From positions 342,680 through 406,679 of the forward strand of contig NC_044919.1 of assembly GCF_003576645.1 (NCBI RefSeq): 64,000 bases of DNA. Reading direction: 5' to 3'. Position numbers and translations under genes: made by a program. The notes beneath the pieces were generated by a model. That model was given only the letters and a program-made list of their open reading frames with translations. It searched no databases and was not told where the DNA came from. Source of the stretch: Ipomoea triloba (taxonomy: Eukaryota > Streptophyta > Magnoliopsida > Solanales > Convolvulaceae). Positions 59,562 through 64,000 of this stretch are shown piece by piece. Numbering within the stretch: position 1 is the first letter of the stretch; every line of letters begins with the position of its first letter.

Positions 59562-60333
59562 TTAGGCAGCTTCTGCTTCTGCTTCTGGTTTCTTCCAGAA
59601 ATCAGAAAAGGTTGGGAGCTTAATCTCACCCGACTGAGACAATGGAATGGTAAAGTTTCCAACGACAGGAAGATCAATGATGAGGCCAATATCAAGTTGA
59701 TAGTCAATGTCCCAATCTCCACCAATGTCCCTCGCCAAGTTCACCACCACACTGTGTGGCACCTTCACTGCCACATCCAGGGCGGTTGTGTCCTTTCCCT
59801 TAATTGACCCTGGGTCTGGAATTGTGCCTGAAGCTATCACCCTAAACATAAACCAACACAATTCAATTGAGATCAGTTTCGTGCAAACATCACCATTTCA
59901 ATCACTGATTGGTGATTACCAAAACAAGCATTAAACAGAGAATCAAAAAATTAGGGTTGACTTTGAGTTTTTTCAATGGAAATTTCTGATCTAATTTTTT
60001 GAACCAGTGATTGATCGCAGTGCAGGAAAGATCTAAACAGTACGGAATCGATCGAATATAGAGCTAACCAAAATCTAGCAAGAATAATAAATCAGAAAAA
60101 AAAAATGAAGAAGAAGAAGAAGAAGGAAACCTGCCGGCGCTCTTGAGCTCGTATTTGATCTCGCAGATGGGAATGGGAACAGAGTAAGGATTCTTGACGT
60201 CGACCTTAGCTAGAAAGGAAAAACCGTCGAATCCAACACCCTTGATATCAACGTCGGCGATGCTGGCCTCCGGTTTCTCCATCTCCGCCAGCTTTTCTCC
60301 CACGAAATTCTTAGCCTTGTCCACCAGATCCAT
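59562..60333 (-). CDS. LEA14: LEA14-type late embryogenesis abundant protein (LEA_2)
   Basis: Two exons, 60131-60333 and 59562-59841, encode 160 residues; the 289-bp intron splits an Arg codon. The N-terminus MDLVDKAKNFVGEKLAEMEKPEASI is the usual LEA14 amphipathic start. The LEA_2/WHy domain follows with VDVKNPYSVPIPICEIKYEL, SGTIPDPGSIKGKDTTALDV and the conserved GDWDIDYQLDIGLIIDLPV, and the protein ends in an Ala/Glu tail. LEA14 proteins are small cytosolic beta-sandwich proteins of the atypical (folded) LEA group, induced by drought, salt and wounding; the molecular role is unsettled. Recalled Arabidopsis homologues are At1g01470 and At2g46140, the latter near GC4 and a reticulon gene, which agrees with this neighbourhood. 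Confidence 0.95.
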
Positions 60334-61280
60334 TTCTCAACCTCGAAACTGAAACTGAAACTGAAACTGAAAGTGAGAGATTTGAATCTTGTCTCTTTAT
60401 GCACGTACGCTCATATATGTCATGACGTGGAAGTGTATGGCAAATGGAAAAGGATATTTATCATGCCAAATGCAAATAAAGGAAGCATGTAGACTATTGA
60501 TGGATAGATCTAGGTAAGTGCCGTGGCCAATACGCGGCGATAGTCGGTAATGCCATTTCTTGTACCTGGTCTAGACCAATTGTTCGATTTTTTTTTAATA
60601 CAACTGAACCTATTACATTGTAGTATCTGCTTATTTCTCGATCTATTAAAGCACAAAGAGTCAATTCGTCCCATTTCTCGATCTATTAAAGCACAAAGAG
60701 TCAATTCGTCCCACTGAAACTCGATCTCACGACCTCCTATATAAGAAAATCACTACATGTCATTTGAGCACAAATCATTTTATATACCATTCAATAGGGG
60801 TTTGATGGATCTGATGAATGCAGTTCAAATCTCAGTTCCGATCCATGGGGAGTTAATCACGGTGTCACATGTATGGTCGGTAGATTCATTGATCACAACT
60901 TTACAAGCCAAAAGTCAAGACCACGCAACGAAAAAACTGCAGTATAGAGGTTTCAGTCAAATTGATCATTGATAATTAAAATCAAAGTATACTCAAAATA
61001 CCGGCCCAAGTATTATTGTGTAAAGCCAATGTCTTTTAGACTTCAGGATTAAGAGGATCATTACAAACTACAAAGACAGGAAGCAATTACAGTTGAACTA
61101 TGCTCGACAAAGTCAAGAAAAGCCCGTTTCAACCTCAATAAAAACTATGAATTCAATTTGATCGGTTCTCTACCCGACGACACAAAATTCATGACATTAG
61201 GACATATTTTTTTTAAAAAAAAATCTGGTGTCTAACATCAGGAGAATGTATGATCCACAACTATGGATTTCAGATCTACA
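60334..61280. other. LEA14 promoter and mL46 3' flank
   Basis: No gene is supported. The leader of LEA14 holds a short CTGAAA repeat (60347-60370). A perfect 40-bp tandem duplication lies at 60633-60712. Open frames in this stretch are short and unrecognised. Confidence 0.6.
60633..60712. repeat. Perfect 40-bp tandem duplication
   Basis: ATTTCTCGATCTATTAAAGC and the next 20 bases occur twice without difference, period 40, in non-coding DNA. Confidence 0.93.
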
Positions 61281-63937
61281 TCAGTTGATAATCATCTTGT
61301 TCAGGAACTCGGCTTGTTCGGGGAAATACTCTAACAGTTCATCCTTTGTAACCCAAGCAAAATCATCACATTTATGAATATCAAACTTGTTGGCTGCGAT
61401 CACTTGGGATTTAAAGAAGAAGCGCTGACAAAGTGAATGAGAAATAAGAAAACATAGGATAGAAATAGAAAACAGAGTGCCATATTGGATATCCCAAGGC
61501 AGTAATAGACTGCAAACCATCAAAAACTCACATACCTTTAAAGATGGAGTCTCCTTGTGATTCTCGTTAAGTTGTGTAACCATATGGCCCATTGGAGCAT
61601 TCCCAACAAAATAAGTGTGAGAGAGGTCTCCTATCACAGATTTTAATGCAGACTCCGCACACTGCAAATAGATCATAGCATATATACTAATTTTTCCATC
61701 GTAATAACAATCGTAAAAAGTCACTCATCTTCATGTGTTAATGGAGGATGATACAGTTAACAGCACTTACCCTGCGCAGAGTCTCTTCTGATTCATATGC
61801 TTTTTCTGGGAAATGCCAGGCAGGCTTCCCACTAGAAAGTGTGGTGCCATGAAGGAGAAGATAGAGCCTTTTGTCAAGTGCTCTCTGTAATGACCTTAAA
61901 TATGCAGGCAAAATTCCATAGTTAATGTGAAGGCAGTCCAAGTTTCGAAAGGCATACACATACTACAGAAATAAGAGTAATACTCCACGATATAATATAC
62001 ATGTAGCACATACTTGACTAATTGCCATAGGCTTTTCACGCATTCGGCTATTCTAAACATGGTGAGGATAAACAAAATAAAAGGAACAAATTGATCAATA
62101 GAAACATTGCTCCAGATAAATTCATGAAAGACTTTTGTTTTATATTGATTTTAACTGTTTTACACCTCTTTCAAGTTCCCCTCCTCCATGAACAAAGTAT
62201 CTTCTGTGACTTTGGTATACAGTTACCAATATTTAGGTATATATTCAAGCTAAGCAAATGGAATACTACTCAGGCTCAGCTCACCATGAGCTAAATCAAG
62301 AGATTCAAGCTTGAGTTCAAGCCTGGGACTCAGGCCTAAAAATGTTTTTTTATAATGCCAAATACTATGATAATCTAGTATTCTAGTCAACCAAGTTATT
62401 TGCCAGTTAAAGCTCTGCTCATGCTCAGAATACCCTAAGTCAATTTGATTAGAAGATTCGCATCATTTCCATTTTCCACAACTACCTCACACAAAAATTT
62501 GGAAGGTATAGTCACTACATCCTCCATAGTAATTTTTTAAAAGAAACCAGTGCACAAGGCCATCTGTTGATTCAATCCCCTTCAGCACTGATTATAGAAA
62601 ATATCAAAATGTTAACGAGAAGTTTCTCCAATGTTAATTTCTCTTTTGTGAAACGTGCAGCGATAGGGTTGCTCACGAGTTAGCAAGAGTACCATGTTCT
62701 TTGTCTGAATGTAAAGTTTGGTTTTGTTTTCCTCCTACTGTCATTGTTGATAGTTTGAGGATGGACTTGAATGATTAATGATATGTTCTATTTTACCAGT
62801 GCACCTCCTTCAAAGTAATCCAGCAAATTCTTCACTTATTTTTCATACAGAGAATTAATAATCAATGGAAAGCAATGCTTTTTTTTATACAAGTACTTGG
62901 AAAAACATTACTCCAATTTCTTTTTCACAAAGAAAAACATAAAAGAAATAGCTTGTGGTTGAAATTTCTGTTCAACTCAACACTAAAATGAAAAGTAATA
63001 AATGCATTTAGTTACTTACTTTCTGTCATTAGTTTTGTCGGCCTCAGTGATCCGAGGAGCTGGTGTATAATCAATTTGGTATTCACCTTTACCCCTGGAA
63101 AAAACAGATATATATGAACGCAATTGCTGGTATCATTGATGGTTAAAAGGCTCAAATATACTCCACTGAATACTTAAGGGCACATTCAAAAAGTTGGGAG
63201 CATCATGGCATCACAAAAAATATGAAAAGAGGATAGAAAGACAATATTGAGCCTAAAATAATAAGACAAAAGCAAGATCATACAATTCCATTCATTTCAA
63301 ACTTCATCAATGCTGTCAAAAAAATGGGAATGTTAAGCCTTGAAAAACAGATAAATAAACATCCAATAATACGACCAAAACAAGATCATACAATTCCATT
63401 CATTTCAGACTTCTTCAATGCAGTCTTAGAGAACTAGGCATTAAATATCAAATATAAGCTGCAAATGTGCTGGAGAACAATTACATTCATAAAAAGTAAA
63501 GCATTACCTGGAATCAGCTTTTTTCAAGAAATTTTCTGGATACTCCCGTCTATATTGTTGCCGCCATCGAAACCTAAAAATGCACTACCATTAACTAACA
63601 ACACAACGTCTTGCAAATCAACAATAGCATCCTCATTAAAGCATTCTTCATTTTTTTTTTCATTTTCTATGAATGAAAGCTTAAAACACACAAAAAGAGT
63701 CGACTGGAGCTCATTCATCATCATGAACTGAAATAATATAGAAATGAAGCTTTAAAAAATTTAAAAAAAAAAAAAAAACACTCACGAAAACTCCTGAAAG
63801 GCATAGACAACAGGATCGATCTTCGGAACCACAACTGGAAGTCTCTCAAAGAGGACAGACGCCACGATTTTATCGCCGCTCGAAGATGTGCTGAACCCTC
63901 GTTTTGCTAGCAAAGCTAGGCCCAAACACCTCCGCAT
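61281..63937 (-). CDS. MRPL46: Mitochondrial large-subunit ribosomal protein mL46 (Nudix fold)
   Basis: Six exons close in frame: 63786-63937, 63508-63573, 63020-63094, 61771-61894, 61536-61661, 61281-61424, giving 228 residues, close to plant mL46. The N-terminus (MRRCLGLALLAKRGFSTSSS) is a basic, Ser-rich mitochondrial presequence. The MRP-L46 region follows (IVASVLFERLPVVVPKIDPV; QQYRREYPENFLKKADSRGK). The degenerate Nudix domain has LYLLLHGTTLSSGKPAWHFP and AESALKSVIGDLSHTYFVGN; the catalytic Nudix box Glu cluster is not conserved, in line with a structural ribosomal role. The C-terminus reads DDFAWVTKDELLEYFPEQAE. The likely Arabidopsis counterpart is At1g14620 (recalled). The start is the first ATG, and it fits the presequence. 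Confidence 0.92.
63258..63427. repeat. Direct repeat of about 55 bp in mL46 intron 2
   Basis: AAGATCATACAATTCCATTC with flanking similarity occurs at about 63274 and 63381, including downstream AACTTCATCAATGCTGTC / GACTTCTTCAATGCAGTC. Units are about 107 bp apart and differ at several bases. Confidence 0.8.
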
Positions 63938-63958
63938 TTTCGCAACCTAAGAGATGCC

Positions 63959-64000
63959 GGGGGGGGGGGGGGGGGGGGGGAAAAAAAAAAAAAAAAAAAA
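63959..64000. other. G22-A20 homopolymer run at the right edge
   Basis: 22 G followed by 20 A abut the mL46 leader. A pure G run directly joined to a pure A run is unusual for plant DNA and may be a sequencing or assembly artefact at a contig end. Confidence 0.7.

Overview
The window is nuclear DNA from a eudicot plant. The evidence is intron-rich genes with GT-AG splice sites, plant-only families (RG-II xylosyltransferase, RTNLB reticulon, ABIL, golgin candidate GC3/GC4, LEA14, class III chitinase), a cytosolic-type tRNA-Leu and several plant LTR and LINE retrotransposons. I cannot name the species. Two single-N joins and several perfect duplications show that it is a draft assembly.

Layout. 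1-12.2 kb: a decaying tandem cluster of four class III (GH18) chitinases on the + strand. Copy A is cut by a copia element (1-2437) and its 3' flank by a Gypsy-type solo LTR (2868-4330). Copy B is an exon 1 relic. Copy C (7360-8387) is complete. Copy D (10841-12139) is open but has lost 11 codons carrying the conserved active-site Trp. 12.6-17.9 kb: a 14-exon type II membrane glycosyltransferase (-). 18.3-28.3 kb: a nest of two non-autonomous Gypsy-type elements. A young gag-protease element (20138-27188, +) with 5-bp target duplications sits inside the gag of an older gag-only, TR-GAG-like element (18294-28295, -). 29-36 kb: RGXT (GT77), ABIL1 and a DUF2358 chloroplast-type gene, all (-), then tRNA-Leu(CAA). 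37.6-42.6 kb: golgin candidate GC4-like (+), 15 exons. 42.6-58.7 kb: a reticulon-like RTNLB gene (-) in true tandem duplication, a LINE, and two assembly joins that triplicate the proximal RTNLB copy artificially. 59.5-64 kb: LEA14 and mitochondrial ribosomal protein mL46 (-), ending in a suspicious G22/A20 run.

How the genes relate. Single-copy housekeeping genes form the backbone. From memory, their order matches two Arabidopsis blocks: At4g01210-At4g01230 (glycosyltransferase, RGXT4/MGP4, reticulon) and At2g46140-At2g46225 (LEA14-like, reticulon, GC4, DUF2358, ABIL1). This looks like the unfractionated ancestral order. Several products act in the secretory system (glycosyltransferase, RGXT, golgin, reticulon), but nothing indicates shared regulation. 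All exon coordinates below were deduced by hand from splice consensus and reading-frame closure; every multi-exon model closes in frame. I found no CRISPR, operon-like defence system or other clearly new system. The most unusual items are the nested gag-only/gag-protease retroelements, the active-site deletion in chitinase D, a frame-neutral stop-free 78-nt RTNLB intron, and the assembly artefacts.
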